Assembly (NCBI RefSeq): GCF_042664895.1
Contig: NZ_JBHTBQ010000044.1
Coordinates: 310,001 to 374,000, forward strand
Length of the DNA: 64,000 bases
Origin: Iodobacter arcticus
GTDB lineage: Bacteria; Pseudomonadota; Gammaproteobacteria; Burkholderiales; Chitinibacteraceae
Direction of reading: 5' to 3'
Shown: one piece after another, positions 7,843-16,700 of the stretch
Numbering within the stretch: the stretch's first letter is position 1
Layout of the letters: the number at the start of each line of letters is the position of its first letter
Position numbers and translations under genes: made by a program
The notes under the pieces: generated by a model
What the model was told of the DNA's origin: nothing
What the model saw: the letters and a program-made list of their open reading frames with translations, nothing else
Databases searched by the model: none

Positions 7843-8499
7843 CTATTTTAATACTTGCACCCCTTTGCTTGTGCCTAACAACAGTACATCCGCACGACGA
7901 TGCGCAAATAAGCCATTAGTGACGACCCCTACAATTTCATTAATCTGGCTTTCTAATTTATTTGCTTCACTAATTTGTAGCCCATGCACATCCAAAATGA
8001 TATTGCCATTATCGGTGATCACACCTTCACGATAAGCCGGGTGGCCGCCCAATTTAACTAATTGCCGCGCCACATAAGAGCGTGCCATTGGAATCACTTC
8101 TACTGGCAAAGGAAACTTGCCCAACACATCCACTAATTTGCTTTCATCAGCAATGCAAATAAACTGCTCAGCCACCGCTGCCACAATTTTTTCACGCGTT
8201 AAAGCCGCACCGCCGCCTTTAATCATTTGCAATTGGCGATTAATTTCATCAGCCCCATCTACATACACAGGTAAATGATCAACTGTATTTAACTCAAATA
8301 CCGGTATGCCATGTGATTTTAAACGAGCCACGCTCGCCTCTGATGAAGAAACCGCACCTTGAATACGGTCTTTTATGGTGGCTAATGCATCAATAAAATA
8401 ATTAGCAGTAGAACCTGTACCCACGCCAACAATACAATTATCCGGCACATATTCAAGTGCAGCACGGCCAACGGCTTGTTTCAATTCATCTTGATTCAT
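7843..8499 (-). CDS. rpiA: Ribose-5-phosphate isomerase A
   Basis: A 218-residue RpiA, catalysing interconversion of ribose 5-phosphate and ribulose 5-phosphate in the pentose phosphate pathway. Family motifs are intact: GVGTGSTANYFIDAL (near residue 25), VDGADEI (near 81) and KGGGAALTREKI (near 94), which includes the catalytic acid and base region. Length is normal. TAGGAAT lies about 6 bases before ATG 8499. A weak stem followed by a T run lies after the stop (about 7841-7819 on the minus strand). Confidence 0.95.
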   Translation of the reverse strand: MNQDELKQAVGRAALEYVPDNCIVGVGTGSTANYFIDALATIKDRIQGAVSSSEASVARLKSHGIPVFELNTVDHLPVYVDGADEINRQLQMIKGGGAALTREKIVAAVAEQFICIADESKLVDVLGKFPLPVEVIPMARSYVARQLVKLGGHPAYREGVITDNGNIILDVHGLQISEANKLESQINEIVGVVTNGLFAHRRADVLLLGTSKGVQVLK

Positions 8500-8573
8500 T
8501 GTGTATTCCTATTTAGGTAGAAAATCATCAAATCTAATTATAAGTCGCCCTAATTATGCGCTTTTGTGCAGCA

Positions 8574-9176
8574 TCAAGGCAGCGTTGCCAAATAATGACG
8601 AATTCCTGAAAGCAGCATTTCTACCGCAATCGCCGTTAATATCAGCCCCATTAAACGCTCAAATGCCGTAGTTACACGCTCGCCGAGCAATAAGCTAATT
8701 TTTTCTGAAAAAGCCAGCGTAAAACCGCACACCAACATCGTCAGCGCTAATGCACCAATCCACTCCCAAAGCCTGGCCGGCTCACGCGACACCAGTAGTA
8801 GCACCGTTGCCAATGCAGACGGCCCTGCCAACAGGGGAATAGCTAAGGGCACAATAAAGGGCTCGCCCTCGGACGTATCGCCAAACACACCTTCCGGGTG
8901 CGGAAAAACCATTCGCAAGGCAATCAAAAACAAGATCACCCCGCCCGCAATCCCCAATGATGTTTCAGATAAATGCATCAGCTGTAAAAACTGCTGACCA
9001 AACAGCATAAAAATCACCAGTACACAAAAAGCCACCGACACTTCACGCACAATCATGCGCGTTCGTCTGGCTTTGGGCACTTGTTTAAGCAAGGAGACAA
9101 ATAAAGGAATGCCACCCAGTGGATCAGTCACAAGGAGCAGCAAAATAAAAGCCGAAGCAAAAGAAGAAGTTTCCAT
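8574..9176 (-). CDS. MarC family integral membrane protein
   Basis: A 200-residue protein with about six hydrophobic segments. It shows MarC family (UPF0056) features: LLLVTDPLGGIPLFVSLL near residues 13-30 and PLAIPLLAGPSALATVLLL near 108-126. MarC was once linked to multiple antibiotic resistance but its function is unsettled. The gene stands alone upstream of rpiA on the same strand, 74 bases away, and could be cotranscribed with it. Confidence 0.88.
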   Translation of the reverse strand: METSSFASAFILLLLVTDPLGGIPLFVSLLKQVPKARRTRMIVREVSVAFCVLVIFMLFGQQFLQLMHLSETSLGIAGGVILFLIALRMVFPHPEGVFGDTSEGEPFIVPLAIPLLAGPSALATVLLLVSREPARLWEWIGALALTMLVCGFTLAFSEKISLLLGERVTTAFERLMGLILTAIAVEMLLSGIRHYLATLP

Positions 9177-9398
9177 AGCCTGATTCTAGCGTGTACCGCA
9201 TTAAAAACACATTGGGAAAAACAGGGTGGCTTACTTGCCTTGCTGGCAAGCAGCAATCCACTAGTCGGCCCGCCCTGCATGACAATAGCTGACAGACCAT
9301 AGTGGTCTAAGCAGCATGATTAAATTTCTGCAATTACGCGCTTGCTTGAAAGTCATCGCATTGCGGCCCCTTACTCAATCTTACCGTGGATAAACATC

Positions 9399-9821
9399 AT
9401 GGCTTTAACTGATAAAGATATTGCACTGGTCAAAGAAACACTGGCCCTTGTGTTGCCGATTGCCGATGCTGCAGCCGAAATGTTTTATCAACATTTGTTT
9501 GAAATCGCCCCCGAAGTAAGACCGCTTTTTAAAGGTGATATCAAGAAACAAGGTGCGATGCTGATGAGTAGTATTAAGCTGGCCGTGGACAATATTAATA
9601 AGCCAGAAGTGCTGCTACCTACCATCCAAAAACTGGGTGAACGGCACGCCAAGTATGCAGTACAAGAAGAACACTACACCACCGTGGGCCACGCCTTACT
9701 CTGGACGCTGGAACAAGGTTTGGCCGATGCCTTTACTGATGATGTAAAAAAAGCTTGGGCTGCCACCTACACCACACTGGCCTGTGAAATGATCAAGGCG
9801 CAACGTGCGGTGATTGAATAA
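9399..9821 (+). CDS. Single-domain bacterial haemoglobin (Vitreoscilla-type globin)
   Basis: A 140-residue globin with no reductase domain. It starts MALTDKDIALVKETLALVLP and has FYQHLFEIAPEVRPLFKGD at the B to C/D helices, where the B10 Tyr lies. The proximal His is in LGERHAKYAV (F helix), and the chain ends with the G and H helices. This is the pattern of Vitreoscilla haemoglobin and of flavohaemoglobin heme domains, proteins that bind O2 and NO. The ATG at 9399 is chosen by homology; an upstream in-frame start would add 19 unrelated residues. I saw no clear FNR or NsrR site upstream. It stands as a single gene. Confidence 0.9.
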   Translation: MALTDKDIALVKETLALVLPIADAAAEMFYQHLFEIAPEVRPLFKGDIKKQGAMLMSSIKLAVDNINKPEVLLPTIQKLGERHAKYAVQEEHYTTVGHALLWTLEQGLADAFTDDVKKAWAATYTTLACEMIKAQRAVIE

Positions 9822-9893
9822 ATAAACGCTAGCAAGCTTGTCTGCGTCTATTTAAAACGGTATGCGCCTAGAATATATTTTGAGGTAAGGATA

Positions 9894-9980
9894 ATGATTT
9901 ACATACCAGCCGATGTAGAATACTTTCTTGAATCAAGGCAAAAACTTAAAACAATATTTCAAAAAACCATGCTTGTTTAG
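9894..9980 (+). CDS. Possible 28-residue small ORF or leader peptide
   Basis: ATG at 9894 is preceded by GAGGTAAGGATA, the best ribosome binding site in this part of the window. The frame encodes MIYIPADVEYFLESRQKLKT plus eight more residues and stops at TAG 9978-9980. The next gene (S41 protease) begins 9 bases later. The peptide has no signal sequence and matches nothing I recognise. It may be a translated leader coupled to the protease gene, or chance. Confidence 0.35.
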   Translation: MIYIPADVEYFLESRQKLKTIFQKTMLV

Positions 9981-9989
9981 AGAGAAACC

Positions 9990-11489
9990 ATGCGCTTCAA
10001 ACCAACAACCGCTTTAAAACACCACCTGAAATACAGTTATCTAGGCCTAATCTGCGCCTTAAGCGCTTGTGGCGGCTCGCAAGAAGACACAAATTCCCCC
10101 TCAAACAACCCTCTGCTGGCCTCTAGTACATACAAAGATTTATGTGCTAATCCAAGAACTGGCGCAGATCCTTATAATAGTAACCTCCCCTATCCAGACC
10201 GTGCAGGCTCATTAAAAAATGAGAAAAACTGGCTAAGATCATGGATAGATGAAACCTATCTCTGGTACAGAGAAGTACCGCAAAATCTTAATCCCGATCA
10301 TTTCAATACTGCAGTTGATTATTTTAATGCGCTCAAAACACCGGCATTGACAGCATCCGGCAAAGAAAAAGATCACTATCACTTTAGCCAGAGTACGGCG
10401 GAATTTAATAAGCAAAGCCAATCAGGGCTTGAGCTGGGTTATGGTATGGAATATGCATTTGTTTCTACCCAGTTCCCTCGTAAATTAATTGTGGCCTACA
10501 CCGAGCCAGGATCTCCGGCTGAAAAAGCCGGTATACGCCGGGGAATGGAAATTGAAAGAGTAGATGGCTATGATTTAAGTTATAGCAATAAGACTGATGC
10601 ACTGAACTCAGGTTTATTTCCAACAGTAGCAAATCAAAGCCACAGCTTTGTATTAAAAGATTTAAACGGGCAGAAACTATATAAAACATTAATCTCGGCT
10701 GATATTCAAACAACCCCCGTACAAAATGTAAAAAGCTTTAACATATCCACAGGAAAAGTAGGTTATTTAACATTTAATAGCCACAATGCGATTTCTGAGA
10801 AACAGCTCATTGATGCTGTAGATAAATTAAAAAATGAGGGTGTATCAGACTTAATTCTGGATTTACGCTATAACGGCGGCGGCGCACTTTATATTGCCGA
10901 TGAGCTAAGCTATATGATTGCCGGGCCAGCACAAACTCAGGGAAAAACGTTTTTTAAACTAAAATATAACGATAAAACCCCAGTAGACCCGAATAACACC
11001 TGGCCTTTTTATCAAACATCGAGTATTTCCAGTGCATTTTTACCGCAAGTATTACCCACACTTAACTTAAAAGAAATCACCATCCTGGCAGGCAGCGGCA
11101 CTTGCTCAGCGAGCGAAGCGATTATTAATGGCTTGCGCGGTGTGGATGTGAAAGTCAATTTAATCGGCGGACAAACCTGCGGTAAGCCTTATGGATTTAT
11201 CCCGCAAGACAATTGCGGCACCACTTATTATGCCGTGCAGTTTCAAGGTGAAAATCATAAAGGCTTTGGCGACTATGCCGACGGCTTTGCACCCAGCTGC
11301 AATGTAAGCGAAGATTTTAAATTGCCGCTGGGGGACCAAAATGAGCGCCTAATTGCCGCCGCTTTAAACTACCGCGCCACGGGTCAATGCCCTGCCAACG
11401 GGCAAGCGATGGGGCAAACACTGGGTGAAAGCAAGCCACTACGCCCTGCCAGCCGAGAAATTATGACGCTAGAAAAAGCCAAGCGATGA
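9990..11489 (+). CDS. S41 (C-terminal processing) family peptidase, lipoprotein
   Basis: A 499-residue exported protease. The N-terminus is a lipoprotein signal with lipobox LSAC (Cys27 would be the lipidated residue). A PDZ-like region around residues 150-205 contains YTEPGSPAEKAGIRRGMEIE. The S41 core follows: DLRYNGGGALYIADEL (about residues 289-304), then GTCSASEAIINGL with Ser373 in the nucleophile position and CGKPYG with Lys399 in the general-base position. The spacing agrees with Tsp/CtpA enzymes. Extra cysteines (372, 397 and others) suit an oxidising compartment. Its stop overlaps the start of the following small gene by ATGA. Confidence 0.87.
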   Translation: MRFKPTTALKHHLKYSYLGLICALSACGGSQEDTNSPSNNPLLASSTYKDLCANPRTGADPYNSNLPYPDRAGSLKNEKNWLRSWIDETYLWYREVPQNLNPDHFNTAVDYFNALKTPALTASGKEKDHYHFSQSTAEFNKQSQSGLELGYGMEYAFVSTQFPRKLIVAYTEPGSPAEKAGIRRGMEIERVDGYDLSYSNKTDALNSGLFPTVANQSHSFVLKDLNGQKLYKTLISADIQTTPVQNVKSFNISTGKVGYLTFNSHNAISEKQLIDAVDKLKNEGVSDLILDLRYNGGGALYIADELSYMIAGPAQTQGKTFFKLKYNDKTPVDPNNTWPFYQTSSISSAFLPQVLPTLNLKEITILAGSGTCSASEAIINGLRGVDVKVNLIGGQTCGKPYGFIPQDNCGTTYYAVQFQGENHKGFGDYADGFAPSCNVSEDFKLPLGDQNERLIAAALNYRATGQCPANGQAMGQTLGESKPLRPASREIMTLEKAKR

Positions 11490-11806
11490 AACGCCTACTC
11501 CTCTGCCTGCTCTTAAGCGGCTGCCAAGCTTTGGCTCAAACTCCGGTCGCCGCTGTTTTGCAAACGCCGAGCGAAGAAATACCTCGCACCGTTGCCCAGA
11601 TGCTAGGTATTGCTGAAGTGAGACTGGCACACGGTGCCTTAATGGACGACAGCCAACTACTCATCGAGCGCTCGAAACTGCAAGGTTTAAGCCTAGAAAA
11701 GCCAGAGGTTTTTAGGCTAAGCCTGATTGGCACAAGCTGCTATTTAGAGAGGGTGAACGCGGGGCAGAGGCGGGAGTTGAAAGAGGCATTGTGTAAGAAA
11801 AAGTAA
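11486..11806 (+). CDS. Small exported protein coupled to the S41 peptidase
   Basis: A 106-residue protein that I do not recognise. The N-terminus is a short signal: LLLCLLLSGCQALAQ could be cleaved as a lipoprotein at LSGC or by signal peptidase I after ALA. The mature part is charged and has two late cysteines (GTSCYLERV and KEALCKKK) that could form a disulphide. The start ATG overlaps the TGA of the protease gene, so translation is probably coupled. The partnership suggests an accessory, inhibitor or substrate of the protease, but the sequence does not say which. Confidence 0.7.
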   Translation: MKRLLLCLLLSGCQALAQTPVAAVLQTPSEEIPRTVAQMLGIAEVRLAHGALMDDSQLLIERSKLQGLSLEKPEVFRLSLIGTSCYLERVNAGQRRELKEALCKKK

Positions 11807-11912
11807 GGATACGCATTGTGCCTATTACACCAAGCTAGCCCAATGATATGTAGAGTGGGTGCAACCCAAATCCTATCAACTTAAGATCAAAAGTAGCTAA
11901 GGCTTGGTTTTA

Positions 11913-11985
11913 TATAGGGTGTGCAAGTCGTTTTTCTTGCGCACCAATTTCGGTGCGCAACGACTGCGTCGTTGTACACCCTATA
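11913..11985. repeat. R3 palindrome, copy 1
   Basis: Starts TATAGGGTGTGCAAGTCG and ends GTTGTACACCCTATA. Inner dyads: GCGCACC with GGTGCGC, and CAACGACTGCGTCGTTG, which is self-complementary. Copy 2 is at 31423-31496 in the same orientation, and a divergent copy in opposite orientation is at 53781-53851. Confidence 0.85.
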
Positions 11986-12005
11986 AATGCTCAGCTCCTA
12001 AGCTG

Positions 12006-12063
12006 TTTTTCTCTGTGAAACTCCGTGCTCTCTGTGTTCTCTGTGGTTTAAGATTTGGATTTT
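12006..12063. repeat. Solitary R1 right arm
   Basis: TTTTTCTCTGTGAAACTCCG, further CTCTGTG units, then GGTTTAAGATTTGGATTTTG. It matches the right arms at 4299-4356 and 48597-48651, but I see no left arm nearby. Confidence 0.7.
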
Positions 12064-12130
12064 GCTAAATGAAACCGCTTAAGTTAACAGGATTGGGTTT
12101 TACCTGTCCTACATCAGCCCCATAAACGCT

Positions 12131-12157
12131 AAAGGGGAGGGCTACTGCCTCCCCTTT
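12131..12157. terminator. Hairpin between convergent genes, likely end of the gltD transcript
   Basis: AAAGGGGAGG (12131-12140) pairs perfectly with CCTCCCCTTT (12148-12157) across a 7-base loop. It lies 24 bases after the gltD stop on the minus strand. The T run expected of a strong terminator is short. Confidence 0.55.
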
Positions 12158-12180
12158 GTACTACTCATATCAGACGCCTA

Positions 12181-13596
12181 TTACCAAACGCCCATAAACT
12201 CCAACATCCCTTCCGCAGCTTGGCGGCCTTCAAATACGGCACGTACCACCAAATCTGCACCGCGCACCTGATCGCCACCGGCAAACACTTTTGGATTGCT
12301 GGTTTGGTGTTTCAAGGCTTGTTTCTCTGGCGCAATGGTACGGCCACGGCTGTCCACCTTGATGCCCTGAGCTTCAAACCAAGATGCCGCTTCTGCTTGA
12401 AAACCAAAGGCCACGATCACGTGATCACATTCGATGATTTGCTCGGAGCCTGCCACTTCAACCGCCGCTTGGCGACCATTCGCGTCCGGCGCGCCCAATT
12501 CAGTGGTCACCAGTTTTAGCCCAAGGCTGCCATCAGCATTTTGGATAATCCCCACTGGCTGACGATTCCACAGAAACTCAACGCCTTCTTCCTTGGCGTT
12601 TAATACTTCACGCTTGGAGCCTGGCATATTGGCTTCGTCACGGCGGTAGGCGCAGATCACCGATTGTGCCAGTTGGCGAATCGAGGTGCGGTTGCAATCC
12701 ATTGCCGTATCGCCACCACCCAAGACCACCACGCGCTTACCAGCCATGCTGATGTAATCTTCACCCGCTGGCAGCGTATCCATGCTGTTTCTGACGTTAT
12801 TAATCAGAAACGGCAGCGCTTCCATTACGCCGGGCAACTCTTCACCTTCAAAGCCCCCCTTCATATATTTGTAAGCGCCCATGCCCATAAATACGGCATC
12901 GTAGTCTGTCAGCAAATCTTCGATGGTAATGTCTTTACCGATTTCGGTATTCAGGCAGAACTCGATGCCCATCCCTTCCATGATTTCACGGCGGGTTTGC
13001 ATTACTGATTTTTCTAGCTTGAATTCTGGAATACCGTAAGTAAGCAGGCCACCGATTTGCTCGTAGCGATCAAACACCACCGGCTGCACGCCATTACGAA
13101 TGAGCACATCGGCACACGCCAAGCCTGCCGGGCCAGCGCCAATTACGGCCACCTTTTTTTCGGTTTTCACCACACCGGACATATCCGGACGCCAGCCTTG
13201 CTTGAATGCTTCATCGGTAATGTATTTTTCAACCGAGCCGATCGACACCGCACCAAAGCCACCTTGATTAAGCGTACAGGCCCCTTCGCACAGGCGATCT
13301 TGCGGGCAAACGCGGCCACAGATTTCTGGTAGCGAATTGGTTTTGTGCGATAGCTCGGCTGCTTCAAACAGACGCCCCTCATCCACAAGCTTGAGCCAAT
13401 CGGGAATGTAGTTATGTACGGGGCATTCCCACTCGCAATACGGATTACCGCAGCCTAGGCAACGAGCAGCTTGCTCTCCGGCATCAGGCTTATTCAGTGG
13501 AGCGTAAATTTCTTTAAATACAATCTTGCGCGCGGCAGCGTCAACCTTCTCGCCAGGATTGCGCGCAACCTTCATAAACTGGAATACATCTGACAT
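12181..13596 (-). CDS. gltD: Glutamate synthase small subunit
   Basis: A 471-residue NADPH-dependent subunit. The N-terminal [4Fe-4S] region has CLGCGNPYCEWECP (near residue 46) and CGRVCPQDRLCEGAC (near residue 92). It is followed by an FAD-binding GAGPAGLACADVL (near 153), an NAD(P)H-binding VVLGGGDTAMDC (near 288) and the C-terminal FAGGDQVRGADLVVRAV motif. It passes electrons from NADPH to the large subunit for glutamate formation from glutamine and 2-oxoglutarate. GAGG lies before ATG 13596. Unlike compact gltBD operons, 143 bases containing an R4 palindrome separate it from gltB upstream. Confidence 0.96.
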   Translation of the reverse strand: MSDVFQFMKVARNPGEKVDAAARKIVFKEIYAPLNKPDAGEQAARCLGCGNPYCEWECPVHNYIPDWLKLVDEGRLFEAAELSHKTNSLPEICGRVCPQDRLCEGACTLNQGGFGAVSIGSVEKYITDEAFKQGWRPDMSGVVKTEKKVAVIGAGPAGLACADVLIRNGVQPVVFDRYEQIGGLLTYGIPEFKLEKSVMQTRREIMEGMGIEFCLNTEIGKDITIEDLLTDYDAVFMGMGAYKYMKGGFEGEELPGVMEALPFLINNVRNSMDTLPAGEDYISMAGKRVVVLGGGDTAMDCNRTSIRQLAQSVICAYRRDEANMPGSKREVLNAKEEGVEFLWNRQPVGIIQNADGSLGLKLVTTELGAPDANGRQAAVEVAGSEQIIECDHVIVAFGFQAEAASWFEAQGIKVDSRGRTIAPEKQALKHQTSNPKVFAGGDQVRGADLVVRAVFEGRQAAEGMLEFMGVW

Positions 13597-13649
13597 GATC
13601 TAAACCTCGGTATTTGAATCTGAGGGTGGTGAATAAGGGGCTGGAAAAT

Positions 13650-13730
13650 GTAGGGTGGGCAAAGCGGTTTTCTTGCCCACGCGTGAGTCACGCACATGCT
13701 CGCGTGGGCACAACATCATGCCCACCCTAC
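13650..13730. repeat. R4 palindrome between gltB and gltD
   Basis: GTAGGGTGGGC at 13650 pairs with GCCCACCCTAC ending at 13730, and inner TTGCCCACGCGTG pairs with CGCGTGGGCA. Read in the gltB-to-gltD mRNA this is a long stem-loop inside an operon that normally needs both subunits. Confidence 0.85.
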
Positions 13731-13739
13731 ATCTATCTA

Positions 13740-16700
13740 TTAATCCTTTAAAAGATCATCCAACTTGGCCGCCTTAGGTTTCACCAGCCAGAAGTTATCC
13801 TGCGCTTCATCAAAATCGGCCAGAATATCAATGGCGCGAGTCGATCCGGTTAGCTTGGCATGGTCACGCAACTTACCGCGTAAGAAGGCCCGCACTGCAC
13901 CGTAAGACTCGCCATTGATCAGATTAATATCCACCAGCTCATTATTAATACGGTAAGCAAAGCGCTCTTTAGGATCGTAAACCAGCGCAAAACCACCTGT
14001 CATCCCCGCCCCAAAGTTGTAGCCCGTTTCACCCAGCACAATCACACAACCACCGGTCATGTACTCGCAGCCATGATCACCTATGCCTTCCACAATGGCT
14101 GTCGCGCCCGAGTTACGCACCGCAAAGCGCTCACCCGCCATACCTGCTGCAAATAATTCGCCGCCGGTTGCACCGTAAAGGCAGGTGTTACCCACAATCA
14201 CGGCCGAGTGCGATTCAAAATCAGAGGCTTTTGGTGGATAAATCACCACACGCCCGCCGTTCATGCCCTTGCCGACGTAATCGTTAGCGTCGCCTTCCAG
14301 CTCTATCGTCAAGCCCTTGGCATTCCACACGCCCAAAGATTGCCCAGCCGAGCCATGCAATTTGATATGCAGGCATTCACTTGGCAAGCCATCCGCGCCG
14401 TGTGCCTTGGCGATTTCGCCCGACAAACGCGCACCGATGGAGCGATGAATATTGCGTACTGCGTATTCAAATTTTTGCGGCGTTTGGCTCTTAATCCCAG
14501 CAATGGCGTCTTTCACCATTTCTTCGGCCAGCTCACCCTTATCAAAGGATGGGTTGCGCGCTTCCACACAGAAACGTGGTTGCGATTCTGGAATCGTGCC
14601 TTGGCTAAGCAATACGCCTAGTTTTAGCCGGCCTTGTCTTTCTGTTGCGCCCGCTGCCAGCTCTAGCATTTCGCTATGGCCGATCAGATCGGATAACTGA
14701 CGAACTCCCAGCGCCGCCATCCATTCACGGGTTTCTTGCGCGATAAAGGTAAAGTAATTCACCACCATTTCTGGCAGGCCAATAAAGTACTTGGAGCGCA
14801 GCTTGATTTCTTGCGTTGCCACGCCGGTGGCGCAGTTGTTTAAGTGGCAAATTCTTAAGAACTTACAACCCAATGCCACCATCGGCCCAGTACCAAAACC
14901 AAAGCTTTCCGCGCCCATCATGGCGGCTTTCACCACATCCAGACCGGTCTTTAAGCCACCATCAGCCTGCATACGCACACGGCCACGCAAGCCGTTGGCA
15001 CGCAAGACTTGCTGCGCTTCGGTCAGGCCCAGCTCAAACGGCGTACCGGCATATTTCACAGAAGCCAAAGGCGATGCGCCTGTACCACCGTCGTAACCCG
15101 AGATAGTAATCAGATCGGCGTAAGCCTTCGCCACACCGGCAGCAATCGTGCCCACACCCGGCTCGGCGACGAGTTTCACCGATACCAGCGCATCTGGATT
15201 GACCTGTTTCAAGTCAAAAATCAGTTGCGCCAAATCTTCAATCGAATAAATATCGTGATGCGGAGGCGGGGAAATCAAGGAAATCCCAGGCTTAGAGCAA
15301 CGCAGCTTAGCAATCAGCGGGCTCACTTTATCCCCCGGCAACTGGCCACCTTCACCCGGTTTTGCACCTTGCGCGACCTTGATCTGCAAGACTTCGGCGT
15401 TGACCAAATAATGCGGTGTGACCCCAAATCGGCCAGAAGCCACTTGCTTGATCTTGGACATTTTCACCGTGCCATAACGCGCCGGATCTTCACCGCCCTC
15501 GCCCGAGTTCGATCTGCCGCCTAAGCGGTTCATCCCCTCGGCCAAAGCCTCGTGCGCTTCTGGACTGAGTGCGCCCAAGCTCATGCCTGCGGAATCAAAA
15601 CGCTTCAGAATCGATTCGACGGATTCGACTTCATCAATCGAAATCGCCTTCGCAGTATCCAGCTTCAAGCCCATCAAATCGCGCAACATAGCGATAGGAC
15701 GCTTGTTCACCAGATCGGCGTACTTGCGGTATTCCTTGTAATCGCCGTTTTGCACAGCTTTTTGCAGCTGCATCACCACATCAGGGTTGTAAGCGTGGTA
15801 TTCCTCGCCAAATACATATTTCAACAAGCCACCTTGCGCAATCGGGCGCATGGTGTTGAAAGCCAGCTTGTTGAGCTTGCCTTGGTCTTCTTGGAAATCA
15901 GCAAAATTAGCGCCAGAAATCCGTGAAACCGTGCCGTTTAAGCAGAGATCAACCACTTCTTCATTCACGCCAACGGCTTCAAACAATTGCGAACCACGAT
16001 AAGAAGCAACGGTTGAAATGCCCATTTTGGAGAGAATCTTTAACAGGCCCTTATTAATCCCCTTACGGAAATTATTGGCGGCTTTTTCCAGCGGCAAATC
16101 AAGCTGGCCGATTTCTACCAATTCTTTAATCGTTTGGTAAGCCAAATAAGGGAATACCGCCGTTGCACCATAGCCAATCAAGCAAGCAAAGTGATGCGGA
16201 TCGCGCGTCGTGGCCGTTTCTACAATAATATTCGTCAGGCAACGTAAGCCTTCATTCACCAGCACATGGTGCACCGCGCCCACTGCAAACAGCGCAGGAA
16301 TCGGCAAGCGGCCTTTTTGAATATTTGTATCGCTTAACACCACCACCACGGTTTTTTCATCGCGAACGCTGGCCAATACATTGGCACGCAGCGCTTCGAT
16401 GGCCGCTTTTAAAGTGGTTTGAGCTGGGTCGAACGTAATATCAAAGAAAGCCGGCTTGTAATCTGGGCCAGTCATTGTGGTCAGCGCATCAAATTTATCT
16501 GACGACAATACCGGCGAGCGCACTTCTAAGCGGCTGGCGTTAAATTCTGTTTCTTTAAACAGATTGCGCTCTGGCCCAAAACAGGTGTTCAGCGACATCA
16601 CGATCGCTTCGCGGATCGGATCGATCGGCGGATTGGTCACCTGTGCAAATTGTTGGCGCAAATAATCATATGGGGAGCGTACTTTCTCGGATAACACCGC

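Larger units (their letters stand above)
11807..12180. other. 374-base intergenic repeat cluster
   Basis: No gene is visible. In order, the region contains an R2-tail fragment (AACCCAAATCCTATCAACTT at about 11866), an R3 palindrome (11913-11985), a lone R1 right arm (12006-12063), another R2-like tail (about 12079-12113) and a hairpin near the end of gltD (12131-12157). Confidence 0.7.

Noticed and set aside
9300..9398. FNR- or NsrR-type operator before the globin gene
   Set aside because: No TTGAT-N4-ATCAA site, and no convincing NsrR dyad could be found by eye.
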